NCBI GenBank assembly: GCA_021414025.1
Contig: JAIOPG010000006.1
Location: 1 to 64,000, forward strand
Direction: 5' to 3'
Length of the DNA stretch: 64,000 bases
Source: Planctomycetota bacterium
Lineage (GTDB): Bacteria > Planctomycetota > Phycisphaerae > Phycisphaerales > SM1A02
Position 1 is the first letter of the stretch. Every line of letters starts with the position of its first letter. Made by a program: the position numbers and the translations under genes. Below are positions 38,369-47,545 of this stretch, one piece after another. The notes under the pieces are model-generated. The model did no database searches. It worked only from the letters and a program-made list of their open reading frames with translations, and was not told the DNA's origin.

Positions 38369-39144
38369 CGGGCGACTCCCGGATGGATCAGGCCGTCCTT
38401 TTCCGCGCGGCTGGGATAGTTGATCAGCACGGCGCGGTAGACCCCCTTGAAGACAAAGAGGCTGCCGGCCGCGGCGCCGAGAATGCCGAAGGCCGCGAAG
38501 AGCGCCTGGATGTCCTTGAGGGATCCGGCGCCGCCCAGCACCGTCATCGGCACGCCCACCGCTTCGCGCACGCGGCGCACCAGCTCGAGGTCGTAGCCCT
38601 TCATCATGCCGTCGCGGTCGATGGAGTTGAGGATGATCTCGCCCACGCCCAGCTGCTCCATCTGCCTGGCGGCCTCGACGGGGTCGCGCTTGGCGGGCTT
38701 GGTGGCGTTGCGGGTCCAGAGCTCGTACTGGCCCGGCTTGGCGCCGAGCTTCACATCCAAGACCACCACCACGCTCTGGTTGCCGACCACCTTGGCGGAG
38801 TGTGCGATGAGCTCCGGATCCTCCAGAGCGGCCGAGCTGATCGCGACCTTCTCGACTCCCAGCGCAATGATGCGCTCGACCTGCTCCACCTTCTTGACGC
38901 CGCCGCCATAGCAGAGCGGCATGCGGCACTCGGCGGCGAGGTTGCGGATCAGGGTGTAGTCGGGCTCGCGCTGCCGGCTCGAGGCGTCGATGTCGACCAC
39001 CATGATCTCGTCGACCTCCTTCTCGTTGAAGATGCGCACCGCGTTGATCGGGTCGCCGACGTACTTCGGCTCCTTGAACTGGCGGGTCTTGACCAGGCCA
39101 TGGTCCTTGACGAGCAGGCAGGGGGTGATGCGGGGTCGGAGCAT
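38365..39144 (-). CDS. HisF-like cyclase subunit of an amidino-sugar module
   Basis: This 259-residue TIM barrel related to HisF starts MLRPRITPCLLVKDHGLVKT. In histidine biosynthesis the barrel carries a catalytic Asp at position 11 (PCLDVKD); here position 11 is Leu, while the Asp of the VVVVLDVKLG strand is kept. With EPKYVGDPINAVRIFNEKEVDE this is the pattern of the HisF2-like proteins that work with WbpG on sugars. The ammonia channel is presumably used to deliver ammonia from HisH-like to WbpG-like. It begins 2 bases after the HisH-like gene and overlaps the methyltransferase gene by 4 bases. Confidence 0.88.
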   Translation of the reverse strand: MLRPRITPCLLVKDHGLVKTRQFKEPKYVGDPINAVRIFNEKEVDEIMVVDIDASSRQREPDYTLIRNLAAECRMPLCYGGGVKKVEQVERIIALGVEKVAISSAALEDPELIAHSAKVVGNQSVVVVLDVKLGAKPGQYELWTRNATKPAKRDPVEAARQMEQLGVGEIILNSIDRDGMMKGYDLELVRRVREAVGVPMTVLGGAGSLKDIQALFAAFGILGAAAGSLFVFKGVYRAVLINYPSRAEKDGLIHPGVAR

Positions 39145-39146
39145 GT

Positions 39147-39761
39147 TCAGAGTTCCGCGAAGTTCTTCAGCAGCTGCACGCCCCACCCGTGGCTTTTCTC
39201 CGGGTGAAACTGCACGCCGTAGACGTTCTTGTGGCCGACGCTGCAGGCGAAGAGGCCGTTGTAGTCGGCCTGGGCGAGCACGTCGTCGGGGTTCTTCGCC
39301 GCGAAGTAGTAGGAGTGCAGGAAGTAGTAGCGGATCGGATGTTCAAGCGAGGCGAAGAGACCGGATTCCCGCTTCGGGATCACGTCGTTCCATCCCATGT
39401 GCGGCAGGCGCATCATGTCGGGCAGTTTGCTGTCGTCGAATCGCTTCACTTCTCCGTCGAGCCAGCCCAGGCCGGGCAGCTCGCCCTCGTCGCTGCGATG
39501 GCCCATCATCTGCAGGCCGACGCAAATGCCCAGGACCGGCTTGCCGGATGTCTTGACCAGCTCGTCCAGCGGCTCGCGCATGCCCGACTCGTTGAGGCGC
39601 TTCATGGCCCAGTCGAAGCTGCCCACGCCGGGCAGGATCAATTTGTCGGCGCTGCGCAGGTCCTCGGGGGTTTTGGCCGGCGCCGCGTCCAGGTTCAGCT
39701 TCTTGTAGATGTTGGCGATGGCCTGGATGTTGCCCAGGCCATAGTCGATGATGCCGATCAT
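39147..39761 (-). CDS. HisH-like glutaminase subunit of an amidino-sugar module
   Basis: This 204-residue class I glutamine amidotransferase has the nucleophile Cys in LGICVGLQMMG, with His and Glu in VQFHPEKSHG completing the triad; it begins MIGIIDYGLGN. It should hydrolyse glutamine and pass ammonia to the partner proteins. The histidine-pathway alternative is unlikely because of its neighbours (a HisF-like protein lacking Asp11 and a WbpG-like protein). It starts 13 bases after the WbpG-like stop. Confidence 0.9.
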   Translation of the reverse strand: MIGIIDYGLGNIQAIANIYKKLNLDAAPAKTPEDLRSADKLILPGVGSFDWAMKRLNESGMREPLDELVKTSGKPVLGICVGLQMMGHRSDEGELPGLGWLDGEVKRFDDSKLPDMMRLPHMGWNDVIPKRESGLFASLEHPIRYYFLHSYYFAAKNPDDVLAQADYNGLFACSVGHKNVYGVQFHPEKSHGWGVQLLKNFAEL

Positions 39762-39774
39762 CTCGGGCCGCCCG

Positions 39775-40914
39775 TCATCTCTTGCCGCCTAGCGTCATGC
39801 CGAGCATCGACATCACCTTGGCGCCGACGCGGTAGACGCTGTCCTGCGACTTGTAGTCGCGATAGGTCTTGTTGGGCGCTTTCAGATAGCCCTCGAGCTC
39901 CGCAACCGTGATGCCGATCTTGGTGGCGATGTACTCGAAGTCCTGGTGCACGGTCTCGGGGTCGTAGGGGGGTTTCTTCAGGCGCTCGATCGCCTCCGCG
40001 CGGGTCATCTGCTCGGTGAGAATCAGGCTGGAATACTGCACCCGCCGCGTGTCGTAGCCGAACTTCACCGGCAGCCAGTAGCCCTCGTAGAACTTGGTGA
40101 AGCGCGACTCGAAGTGCTTCTGCGGATAGGGCAGCCAGCCGAACTTCTCGGCGAGCAGCTTCATCGCATCCTCCTTGTGATAGGGGACGTAGTTGAGCGG
40201 CGTCACCACGCGGATCTTGCGGATGTAGGGCAGGTAGACCTTGTGGCGCAGAATGCTGGTGATGGGGAAGTTGATCAGCGGCTTGCTGCCGAACTTGCTG
40301 TGGATGTCCTTGAGCTGCACCGAGTCGGACTGGTAGTACATCCACTCCAGCGGATTGCGCACGCACTCGGTGGAGTAGTTGGCGCCGGTGAGGATGTGGC
40401 GGATCTTGTACTTCTCGGCGAAGTTGTACATGGTGGCGAAGAAGGCATGGTCCTGCGGCGTGTCGATGTGCGAGACGCCGGACTTGAAGAAGGCCAGCTG
40501 CAAGTCGCGCATCTCGGTCCAGTCGATCACCTCGGTGAAGAGGTCCAGCCCCAGCTTGTCCACGATCTTCTCGATGTTGTTGACCGCCTCCTGCGAGTTC
40601 CATCCGGCGTCGACGTGGAAGACCAGCGGGCGCAGGCCGAACTGCTCCTTGGCCAGGTAGGTCAGGTAGGAGCTGTCGATGCCTCCGCTCATGCCGATGA
40701 TGCAGTCGAAGTCCTTGCCCACGCCCTCCTTCTTGATCTCCTCGATGATCGGCTGCAGCGCCTTCAGGCCGCGCTCGTCGGTGTGCCAGTTGGGCTTGAT
40801 GTCCTTGATGAAGGTGATGCAGTGGTCGCAGACGCCGCGGGCGTCGAACTCGATCTTCGAGTCGCTGGTGTCCATCACGCAATTGGTGCAGATCTGATAG
40901 GGGCGCTTGGTCAT
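39775..40914 (-). CDS. N-acetyl sugar amidotransferase (WbpG-like)
   Basis: This 379-residue protein has the ATP-pyrophosphatase PP-loop MSGGIDSSYLT (SGGxDS) and a pair of CxxC motifs near the start (CTNCVMD and CDHC) that probably bind zinc. In Pseudomonas and other bacteria, WbpG with HisH/HisF-like partners converts an acetamido group of a sugar to acetamidino. The three genes lie here in the order wbpG, hisH, hisF, transcribed together on the minus strand. The sugar acted on is unknown; no diamino-uronic-acid or pseudaminic acid genes are in this window. Confidence 0.9.
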   Translation of the reverse strand: MTKRPYQICTNCVMDTSDSKIEFDARGVCDHCITFIKDIKPNWHTDERGLKALQPIIEEIKKEGVGKDFDCIIGMSGGIDSSYLTYLAKEQFGLRPLVFHVDAGWNSQEAVNNIEKIVDKLGLDLFTEVIDWTEMRDLQLAFFKSGVSHIDTPQDHAFFATMYNFAEKYKIRHILTGANYSTECVRNPLEWMYYQSDSVQLKDIHSKFGSKPLINFPITSILRHKVYLPYIRKIRVVTPLNYVPYHKEDAMKLLAEKFGWLPYPQKHFESRFTKFYEGYWLPVKFGYDTRRVQYSSLILTEQMTRAEAIERLKKPPYDPETVHQDFEYIATKIGITVAELEGYLKAPNKTYRDYKSQDSVYRVGAKVMSMLGMTLGGKR

Positions 40915-40984
40915 GGGAGGGATGGCTTCGATGGTGGGGCTGTCGGCGGGAGGGGATCGAACATAGTAAGCCCTCTTTCGTCGA

Positions 40985-42097
40985 TCATGTTCGGGCTTCC
41001 TGGGCGGAACCCGCCTTGGCGAGGTCGATGAGCGGGCGCTTTTTCCTGCGGATCGCGGGGCGCTCCACGATGAACCAGGAGCAAGCCGCTATGGCGGCGG
41101 TGAGCGCGACGGCCATCGCCGCGTAGCCGAATTTGGAGACCAGTCCGTAGTAGAGCATCACGTTGATTATCGGCATGTGATAGATGTAGACCCCGTAGGA
41201 AATGTCGTTCTTGTGCAGAAGTTTGTCGCAGAGCGTCGGCGCCGTGTAGGCCAGCGAGAGCACCGTCACCGCGAGCAGCGGAAAGAGGGCGGGGTGGATC
41301 TCGTTGCCGGTCGGCCAGCCAAAGTAGTGAACGGTGACGAAGGCGATCACGCCATAGACACAGACGATCGGCAGGGCCCGGCCGCGCACCATCGAGTGGA
41401 TCCAGGTGAAATTCTGCTGCGCCAGAATGCCCAGCATGAACATGTAGAGCCAGGGCAGGAAGGAGACATGGGCCAGCCTCATGATCATCGTCTCGGCGCG
41501 GTGCTCGTCCAGGGCCAGCTGCTGGAACACGACATTGGGCACGACCAGCAGCAGGATCAGAAGTGCGGTCGCCCGGTTGCGTCCGGCGCGGCCTTTCGTC
41601 GTCCGCGCCAGCGCCCAGTAGATGATCGGAATCAGCACATAGAACTGCAGCTCCACCGTGACGGTCCAGAGGCTGCCATTGAGCGCGCCGGAGCCGAAGC
41701 CGCGGATGAACTCGGGGCTGTAGAACTGGACGATGGTGATCTGCCCGAGGATCCAGGCGGCCATCAGCGGAAGCGACCATGCGTGGCTGGCGAAATAACC
41801 CGTGGCGAAGACGCTGACCAGCGAGAGCAGCGTGCAGACGATCAGCGCGGGGTAGATGCGCAGGGCGCGGTTGCGCGCGTATTCGGAGAGCCGCGAGTTG
41901 TTCTCGTAGGACTTGCTGATCAGAAAGCCGCTGACAAAGAAGAAAATCGGCACGCCCGGCAGCCATGAAGTGCTGTGAAAGAGCCAGTGGTCGTGCAGCT
42001 CGAAGTGGTGCAGCGCGTGATGGATGGCCACCTCCAGCGCGGCCAGGAGTCGGATCAGGTCGAAGTTGTTGACGCGGAACAACTCCTTGTCCGTCAT
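40985..42097 (-). CDS. Membrane acyltransferase (OafA-like, family 3)
   Basis: This 370-residue membrane protein begins [20 protein letters not shown], the acyltransferase-3 signature in which the His is thought to be catalytic. [13 protein letters not shown] and the later [13 protein letters not shown] region also fit. About ten membrane helices are expected, ending in an Arg/Lys-rich cytoplasmic tail. It probably O-acetylates a sugar of the glycan during or after transport. Its ATG overlaps the TGA of gmd (ATGA), so it is coupled to that gene. Confidence 0.93.
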   Translation of the reverse strand: MTDKELFRVNNFDLIRLLAALEVAIHHALHHFELHDHWLFHSTSWLPGVPIFFFVSGFLISKSYENNSRLSEYARNRALRIYPALIVCTLLSLVSVFATGYFASHAWSLPLMAAWILGQITIVQFYSPEFIRGFGSGALNGSLWTVTVELQFYVLIPIIYWALARTTKGRAGRNRATALLILLLVVPNVVFQQLALDEHRAETMIMRLAHVSFLPWLYMFMLGILAQQNFTWIHSMVRGRALPIVCVYGVIAFVTVHYFGWPTGNEIHPALFPLLAVTVLSLAYTAPTLCDKLLHKNDISYGVYIYHMPIINVMLYYGLVSKFGYAAMAVALTAAIAACSWFIVERPAIRRKKRPLIDLAKAGSAQEART

Positions 42098-43143
42098 TGA
42101 TCATGCCCCACGTTCGCCGGCAGGGCGTGGCCGGCGTCGCGCAGGGTCTTTTCCCGGCGGGCCAGCTCGAAGTCGGACTCGACCATCATCTTGGCGAGCT
42201 CCTCCACGCCGACCGTGGGCGCCCAGTTCAGCACCTTCTTGGCCTTGGAGGCGTCGCCCTTGAGCTGCTCGACCTCGGCGGGGCGGAAGTAGCGCGGATC
42301 GATCTCGATGAAGTCCTTGGCGTCCATGCCGAAGTGGCCGAAGGCCAGGTCGCAGAAATGCCGCACCGAGATCATCGTGCCGGTGGCGATCACGAAGTCG
42401 TCGGGCTTGGGCTGCTGCAGCATCCGCCACATCGCCTCCACGTAGTCGCCGGCGTAGCCCCAGTCGCGCAGCGAGTCGATGTTGCCCAGGTAGAGCTTCT
42501 TCTGCATGCCCAGCTTGATGCGGCCGACGGCGCGGGTGATCTTGCGGGTGACAAAGGTCTCGCCGCGGCGCGGGCTCTCATGGTTGAAGAGAATGCCGCA
42601 GCTGGCGTGCATGTTGTAGCTCTCGCGGTAGTTCACGGTGATCCAGTGGGCGAAGACCTTGGCGCAGCCGTAGGGCGAGCGCGGATAGAAGGGAGTGGTC
42701 TCCTTCTGCGGGATCTCCTGCACCTTGCCGAACATCTCGGAGGAACTCGCCTGATAGAAGCGGATGCCTTTGCCGGAAATCTCCTGAAAGGTGTGGCAGG
42801 CCTCAAGGAGGCGGAGCGTGCCGGTGGCCACCACGTCCGCGGTGTAGATCGGCTGGTCGAAGCTCACGCGCACATGGCTCTGTGCCCCGAGGTTGTATAC
42901 CTCGTCGGGCTGCACCTTGCGCAGCACCTCGAGCAGGCCGTTGCCGTCGGAGAGGTCGCCGTAGTGCAGCTTCAGCCGCGCGCCCTTCTCGTGGGGGTCC
43001 TGGTAGATGTGGTCGAGCCGCTCGGTGTTGAAGCTGGAGCTGCGCCGGATGATGCCGTGAACCTCGTAGCCCTTGGAGAGCAGGAGCTCGGTCAGGTAGC
43101 TGCCGTCCTGGCCGGTGATGCCGGTGATGATTGCCTTCTTCAA
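42094..43143 (-). CDS. gmd: GDP-mannose 4,6-dehydratase
   Basis: This enzyme converts GDP-mannose to GDP-4-keto-6-deoxymannose, the precursor of GDP-L-fucose. The 349-residue protein has the NADP motif [12 protein letters not shown], the catalytic SSSEMFG with PRSPYGCAK (Tyr-x3-Lys), and [16 protein letters not shown] longer ORF would add 20 unrelated residues. I place the start at TTG 43143 because AAAGGAGT lies 8 bases upstream and the product then begins MKKAIITG, as in known Gmd. Fcl is encoded divergently, 101 bp away. Confidence 0.95.
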   Translation of the reverse strand: MKKAIITGITGQDGSYLTELLLSKGYEVHGIIRRSSSFNTERLDHIYQDPHEKGARLKLHYGDLSDGNGLLEVLRKVQPDEVYNLGAQSHVRVSFDQPIYTADVVATGTLRLLEACHTFQEISGKGIRFYQASSSEMFGKVQEIPQKETTPFYPRSPYGCAKVFAHWITVNYRESYNMHASCGILFNHESPRRGETFVTRKITRAVGRIKLGMQKKLYLGNIDSLRDWGYAGDYVEAMWRMLQQPKPDDFVIATGTMISVRHFCDLAFGHFGMDAKDFIEIDPRYFRPAEVEQLKGDASKAKKVLNWAPTVGVEELAKMMVESDFELARREKTLRDAGHALPANVGHDQ

Positions 43144-43150
43144 CTCGTAA

Positions 43151-43158
43151 ACTCCTTT
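43151..43158 (-). promoter_or_regulatory. Ribosome-binding site fixing the TTG start of gmd
   Basis: On the minus strand AAAGGAGT lies 7 bases before TTG 43143-43141. No ATG in this frame is close to a comparable site, and the family alignment begins at this TTG. Confidence 0.75.
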
Positions 43159-43244
43159 GCTCGTGGCGCGGGGGACTCGTCGCAAGAATAGGGTATCGGC
43201 CACTTCACTCGTCGAGTTCAGATCGATTGGGTACCTTTGTTGAA

Positions 43245-44198
43245 ATGACGCAATCCACCGAGCAATCCTTCCGCGGCCAGCGCATCGCGGTGACCGGCGG
43301 CGCGGGGTTTCTCGGCCGGGTGGTGGTGGAAAAACTCAAGGCGCGAGGCGCCGCGGAGATCCTGGTGCCGCGCCGCAAGGACTTCGACCTGACCCGCGAG
43401 GCCTCGGTGGAGCGGATGTACGAGGCCCTGAAGCCCGACGTGGTTTTCCACCTGGCCGCCGAGGTGGGAGGCATCGGCGCCAACATGCAGAACCCGGGGC
43501 GCTACTTCTTCGCCAACATGTCGATGGCGCTGCATCTGATCGAGCAGGCGCGGCAGCGGAAACTCCGCAAGTTCGTGCAGGTGGGCACCATCTGCGCCTA
43601 TCCGAAATTCACGCCGGTGCCCTTCAAGGAGAGCGATCTCTGGAATGGCTATCCCGAGGAAACCAACGCGCCCTACGGCGTCGCCAAGAAGGCGGCGATG
43701 GTCATGCTCGATGCGTATCAGCGTCAGTACGGCCTGAAGTCAACCTATGTCCTGCCGGTCAATCTCTACGGCCCCGGCGACAACTTCAACCTGGACACTT
43801 CGCATGTGATTCCGGCGCTGATCCGCAAATGCGTGGAGGCGGTCGACGCGAAGTCGGGGCACATCGAATGCTGGGGCACGGGCTCTGCCAGCCGTGAGTT
43901 TCTCTACGTCGACGACGCCGCCGAGGGATTGATCCGCGCCGCCGAAGTGCTGGACACGCCGGAGCCCATCAATCTTGGAACGGGCAAGGAAATCACCATC
44001 AAAGAGTTGGTGGCGCTGATTGCCCGGCTCAGCGGCTTCGCAGGAGAGATCCGCTGGAACGCTTCCAAGCCTGACGGCCAGCCGCGGCGCTGCCTTGATG
44101 TCTCCAAAGCCGCCTCGATGCTGGGATGGCGGGCGCAAGTCGGGTTTGAAGAGGGATTGAAGCGAACCATCGAGTGGTACCGTTCGAAAGGGCGATGA
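43245..44198 (+). CDS. fcl: GDP-L-fucose synthase
   Basis: This 317-residue extended SDR carries out the epimerisation and reduction that turn GDP-4-keto-6-deoxymannose into GDP-L-fucose. Motifs are TGGAGFLGR (NADP), VGTICAYP for the Ser/Cys region and [10 protein letters not shown] with Tyr-x3-Lys; [10 protein letters not shown] is diagnostic. The ATG at 43245 is chosen because the upstream in-frame stretch is unlike the family. The gene is divergent from gmd, so the 101 bp between them probably hold both promoters. The pair indicates L-fucose in the glycan. Confidence 0.94.
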   Translation: MTQSTEQSFRGQRIAVTGGAGFLGRVVVEKLKARGAAEILVPRRKDFDLTREASVERMYEALKPDVVFHLAAEVGGIGANMQNPGRYFFANMSMALHLIEQARQRKLRKFVQVGTICAYPKFTPVPFKESDLWNGYPEETNAPYGVAKKAAMVMLDAYQRQYGLKSTYVLPVNLYGPGDNFNLDTSHVIPALIRKCVEAVDAKSGHIECWGTGSASREFLYVDDAAEGLIRAAEVLDTPEPINLGTGKEITIKELVALIARLSGFAGEIRWNASKPDGQPRRCLDVSKAASMLGWRAQVGFEEGLKRTIEWYRSKGR

Positions 44199-44321
44199 CG
44201 CATTCCGGCGACATTTTCGCGGCGGCGCTCAAGCCCCCGTCGGGTTTGGACGAATGAAAGGCGTTATCTTCCCCACCCGGCCGTTTTCAGCGGCCCGTCT
44301 ATTCCTCACGCCGCGCACCCC

Positions 44322-46430
44322 ATGAAGCAGATCCTCCAGAACATCAAAGATGGCCGCACCGAAGTCGCCGAAGTCCCGGTTCCGCACGTCGGCCGCGGCG
44401 CGCTGCTGATCCATTCGTCGCGCACGCTGATCTCCGCGGGCACCGAGCGCATGATGGTGGATTTTGGCAAGGCCAACTTCCTGGACAAGGCGCGACAGCA
44501 GCCCGACAAGGTCAAGCAGGTGCTGAGCAAGATCAAGACCGACGGACTCATGCCGACCATCGAGGCGGTGATGAACAAGCTCGACCAGCCCCTGGCGATG
44601 GGCTACTGCAACGTGGGCACGGTGGCGGAGGTCGGCGCGGGTGTGACCGGTTTCGCCATTGGCGACCGCGTGGCCAGCAATGGCAAGCACGCCCAAGTCG
44701 TCAGCGTGCCGGTGAATCTTTCCGCGAAAGTCCCCGACAATGTCTCCGACGACGCCGCGGCCTTCACCGTGATCGGCGCGATCGCCCTGCAGGGCGTGCG
44801 CCTGGTCCAGCCGACGCTGGGCGAAGTGGTGGTGGTGACCGGCATGGGCCTGATCGGTTTGATCACGGTGCAATTGCTCCGCGCCCATGGGTGCCGCGTG
44901 CTGGGCATCGATTTTGATTCCAAGAAATTGGCGATGGCGAAGGAGTTCGGCGCCGAGACCGTGGACCTCTCGATGGGGCAGGATCCGATCGCCGCCGCCG
45001 AGGCATTTTCCCGCGGACGCGGCGTGGATGCTGTCATCGTGACCGCCGCCACCAAGAGCAACGAGCCCATGCACCAGGCGGCACTGATGAGCCGCAAGCG
45101 CGGCCGCATCGTGCTGGTGGGCGTGACGGGTCTGGAGCTTTCGCGCGACGACTTCTTCAAGAAGGAACTCACCTTCCAGGTCTCCTGCTCCTATGGGCCG
45201 GGTCGCTACGACCCCAACTACGAGGAGAAGGGCCAGGACTATCCGGTGGGATTCGTCCGCTGGACCGAGCAGCGCAATCTAGAGGCGGTGCTCGACATGA
45301 TGAGCGATGGTCGTCTCGACGTGAAGCCGCTCATCTCGCATCGCTTCGCGATCGAGGAGGCTGAGAAGGCCTATGAAGTGGTCGGCGGCTCCGAGCCATC
45401 GCTGGCGATTCTCCTGGAATATTCCGACGCGGAAATCGCGGGCGCCGCCCTGACGCAGCGCACCGTGGCGTTCGCCAAGCCCGCCACCGGCGACGGTCGC
45501 GCCTCGGTCAGCTTCATCGGCGCCGGCAACTACGCCACCGGCGTGCTCATCAAGGCCTTTAAGGAAAGCGGCGCGCGGCTTCGCAGCGTGGCCTCCAGCG
45601 CCGGAGTCAGCGGCGTGCATGCCGGGCGCAAGTATGGCTTTGAGGAGACCACCACCGACGCGGATGCGGTCTTTGCCGATGCACAGACCAACGCCGTCGT
45701 CATCTCGACCCGCCACGACAGCCACGCCAATTTCACGCTCAAGGCGCTCGCGGGCGGCAAGCATGTCTTCGTGGAGAAGCCCCTTTGTCTGACGCTGGCC
45801 GAGCTGAAGAAAATTGAAACCGCCGTGACCGGCGGCAAGCAGCTGCTGATGGTCGGCTTCAACCGCCGCTTCTCGCCGCAGGTGCAGAAGGTGAAGCAAT
45901 TGCTGCGGGCCGCGACCGGACCGAAGTCCTTCGTGATGACCGTCAACGCCGGAGCCATTCCCGCCGACCACTGGGCGCAGGACATGGAGCAGGGCGGGGG
46001 CCGCATCATCGGCGAGGGCTGCCACTTCATCGATCTGATCCGCTTCCTCGCCGCCTCGCCGATCGAGTCGCACAGCGCGACCGCCATGCAGTCGGCCACC
46101 GGCGACACAGTTTCGATCAACCTGAAATTCGCCGACGGATCGCTGGGCTCGGTGCACTACTTCGCCAACGGCAACAAGGCTTTCCCCAAGGAGCGCCTCG
46201 AGGTTTTCTCCGGCGGCGCCGTTCTGCAGCTGGACAATTTCCGCAAGCTGCGCGGCTTCGGCTGGAAGGGCTTCAACAAAATGAACCTGTGGAAGCAGGA
46301 CAAGGGGCAGCACGCCTGCGCCGCGGCCTTCGTGGAATCCGTCCGCAAGGGCGGGCCCGCGCCGATTCCGCTTGATGAGATTCTTGAGATCGCGCGGGTG
46401 AGCATCGAGATCGCGAAGGACCTTCAATGA
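44322..46430 (+). CDS. Two-domain oxidoreductase: alcohol-dehydrogenase-like plus Gfo/Idh/MocA
   Basis: This 702-residue protein is a fusion. Residues 1-375 are a medium-chain, zinc-type dehydrogenase relative (SAGTERMMVDFG, VVVVTGMGLIGLITVQLL). Residues 393-702 are a Gfo/Idh/MocA oxidoreductase (SFIGAGNYATGVLIKAF, HDSHANFTLKALAGGKHVFVEKP, with Lys in EKP). Both halves carry a Rossmann NAD(P) motif. The two-domain arrangement is known in polysaccharide loci and probably modifies a sugar nucleotide by two successive redox steps, but the substrate is unknown. It overlaps the start of wecB (ATGA), so it is coupled to it. Confidence 0.9.
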   Translation: MKQILQNIKDGRTEVAEVPVPHVGRGALLIHSSRTLISAGTERMMVDFGKANFLDKARQQPDKVKQVLSKIKTDGLMPTIEAVMNKLDQPLAMGYCNVGTVAEVGAGVTGFAIGDRVASNGKHAQVVSVPVNLSAKVPDNVSDDAAAFTVIGAIALQGVRLVQPTLGEVVVVTGMGLIGLITVQLLRAHGCRVLGIDFDSKKLAMAKEFGAETVDLSMGQDPIAAAEAFSRGRGVDAVIVTAATKSNEPMHQAALMSRKRGRIVLVGVTGLELSRDDFFKKELTFQVSCSYGPGRYDPNYEEKGQDYPVGFVRWTEQRNLEAVLDMMSDGRLDVKPLISHRFAIEEAEKAYEVVGGSEPSLAILLEYSDAEIAGAALTQRTVAFAKPATGDGRASVSFIGAGNYATGVLIKAFKESGARLRSVASSAGVSGVHAGRKYGFEETTTDADAVFADAQTNAVVISTRHDSHANFTLKALAGGKHVFVEKPLCLTLAELKKIETAVTGGKQLLMVGFNRRFSPQVQKVKQLLRAATGPKSFVMTVNAGAIPADHWAQDMEQGGGRIIGEGCHFIDLIRFLAASPIESHSATAMQSATGDTVSINLKFADGSLGSVHYFANGNKAFPKERLEVFSGGAVLQLDNFRKLRGFGWKGFNKMNLWKQDKGQHACAAAFVESVRKGGPAPIPLDEILEIARVSIEIAKDLQ

Positions 46431-47539
46431 GCGGCGCAGCGCATCCGCTGGTCGACATCATCGCCGGCGCCCGACCGAACTTCATGAAGATCGCGCCGAT
46501 CATCCGCGCGATCAAGGCGAGCCAGGCAAAGGGCGGAAAACTCAAGTACCGGCTGGTGCACACCGGCCAGCACTATGACGCCAAGATGTCCGGCGATTTC
46601 TTCACGCAGCTGGGCATTCCCGCGCCGGACGTCAACCTGGAGGTCGGTTCCGGCACGCAGGCCGAGCAGACCTCCAACATCATGACCCGCTACGAGAAGC
46701 TGCTGCTGGAGGCGCGAAGCGACCTCTGCCTGGTGGTGGGCGATGTGACCTCGACCATGGCCTGCGCCATCGCGGCGCAGAAGCTCTGCGTGCCGGTGGC
46801 CCATGTCGAGGGCGGCATCCGCTCGGGCGACTGGACCATGCCCGAGGAGATCAACCGCATGGTGACGGACTCGATCACCAACTACTTCTTCACCACCAGC
46901 GAGGTGGCCAACGGAAACCTGCGCAAGTCCGGCGTGGCCGACAACCGCATCTACTTCGTCGGCAACACCATGATCGACACGCTGCTGGCCAACATGGATC
47001 GCCTGCAGGCGCCGGCTTTCTGGAAGGAACTCGGCCTGGCGGCGGGGCAGTACTTCGTGCTGACGCTGCACCGGCCCAACAACGTCGACGGCGAGAGCAA
47101 GCTGGCCGCCATGCTGACCGCGGTCGGCAAGGGCGCGAAAAATTCTCCGGTGATCTTCCCGGTGCATCCGCGCACCGCCAAGACGCTCAAGGCCATCGCC
47201 GGCTTGCCGAGCAATTTGCAGTTCGTCGATCCGCAGCCCTATCTTGAGTTCAACTACCTGGTCAAGCATGCCAAGGCGGTGATCACGGATTCCGGCGGCA
47301 TCACCGAGGAGACGACCGTGATGGGCGTGCCCTGCATGACGCTGCGCGACTCGACCGAGCGGCCGGAGACGGTCACTCAGGGCACCAACGAATTGCTGGG
47401 CACCAATCCGGCGGCGCTGGCGCCGGCCTTTGACAAACTTTTCGCCGGCAAGTGGAAGCGCGGCTCGATCCCCGAGAAATGGGATGGCAAGACCGGCGAG
47501 CGCATCGTGCAGCATCTGGAAAAAATCCTGGCCAAGTGA
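46427..47539 (+). CDS. wecB: UDP-N-acetylglucosamine 2-epimerase (non-hydrolysing)
   Basis: This 370-residue enzyme interconverts UDP-GlcNAc and UDP-ManNAc. The sequence begins VDIIAGARPNFMKIAPIIRA, with GARPNFMK at the nucleotide site. HTGQHYD, HVEGGIRSGDWTMPEEINR, VHPRTAKTL and TDSGGITEE (UDP-binding) are all as in WecB. It is translationally coupled to the preceding fusion gene and is followed at 6 bases by the heparinase-like gene. It would supply ManNAc-derived sugars, possibly the substrate of the amidino module. Confidence 0.96.
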   Translation: MSGAAHPLVDIIAGARPNFMKIAPIIRAIKASQAKGGKLKYRLVHTGQHYDAKMSGDFFTQLGIPAPDVNLEVGSGTQAEQTSNIMTRYEKLLLEARSDLCLVVGDVTSTMACAIAAQKLCVPVAHVEGGIRSGDWTMPEEINRMVTDSITNYFFTTSEVANGNLRKSGVADNRIYFVGNTMIDTLLANMDRLQAPAFWKELGLAAGQYFVLTLHRPNNVDGESKLAAMLTAVGKGAKNSPVIFPVHPRTAKTLKAIAGLPSNLQFVDPQPYLEFNYLVKHAKAVITDSGGITEETTVMGVPCMTLRDSTERPETVTQGTNELLGTNPAALAPAFDKLFAGKWKRGSIPEKWDGKTGERIVQHLEKILAK

Positions 47540-47545
47540 GCCGAC

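Noticed and set aside
37649-38929. One 426-codon ORF fusing HisF-like and methyltransferase sequences
   Set aside because: The first part is the HisF-like gene read in the wrong frame; the methyltransferase begins at an ATG overlapping the HisF-like stop.
38365-39761. hisH and hisF as histidine biosynthesis genes
   Set aside because: The HisF-like protein lacks Asp11, the pair is adjacent to a WbpG-like gene, and no other his gene is near.
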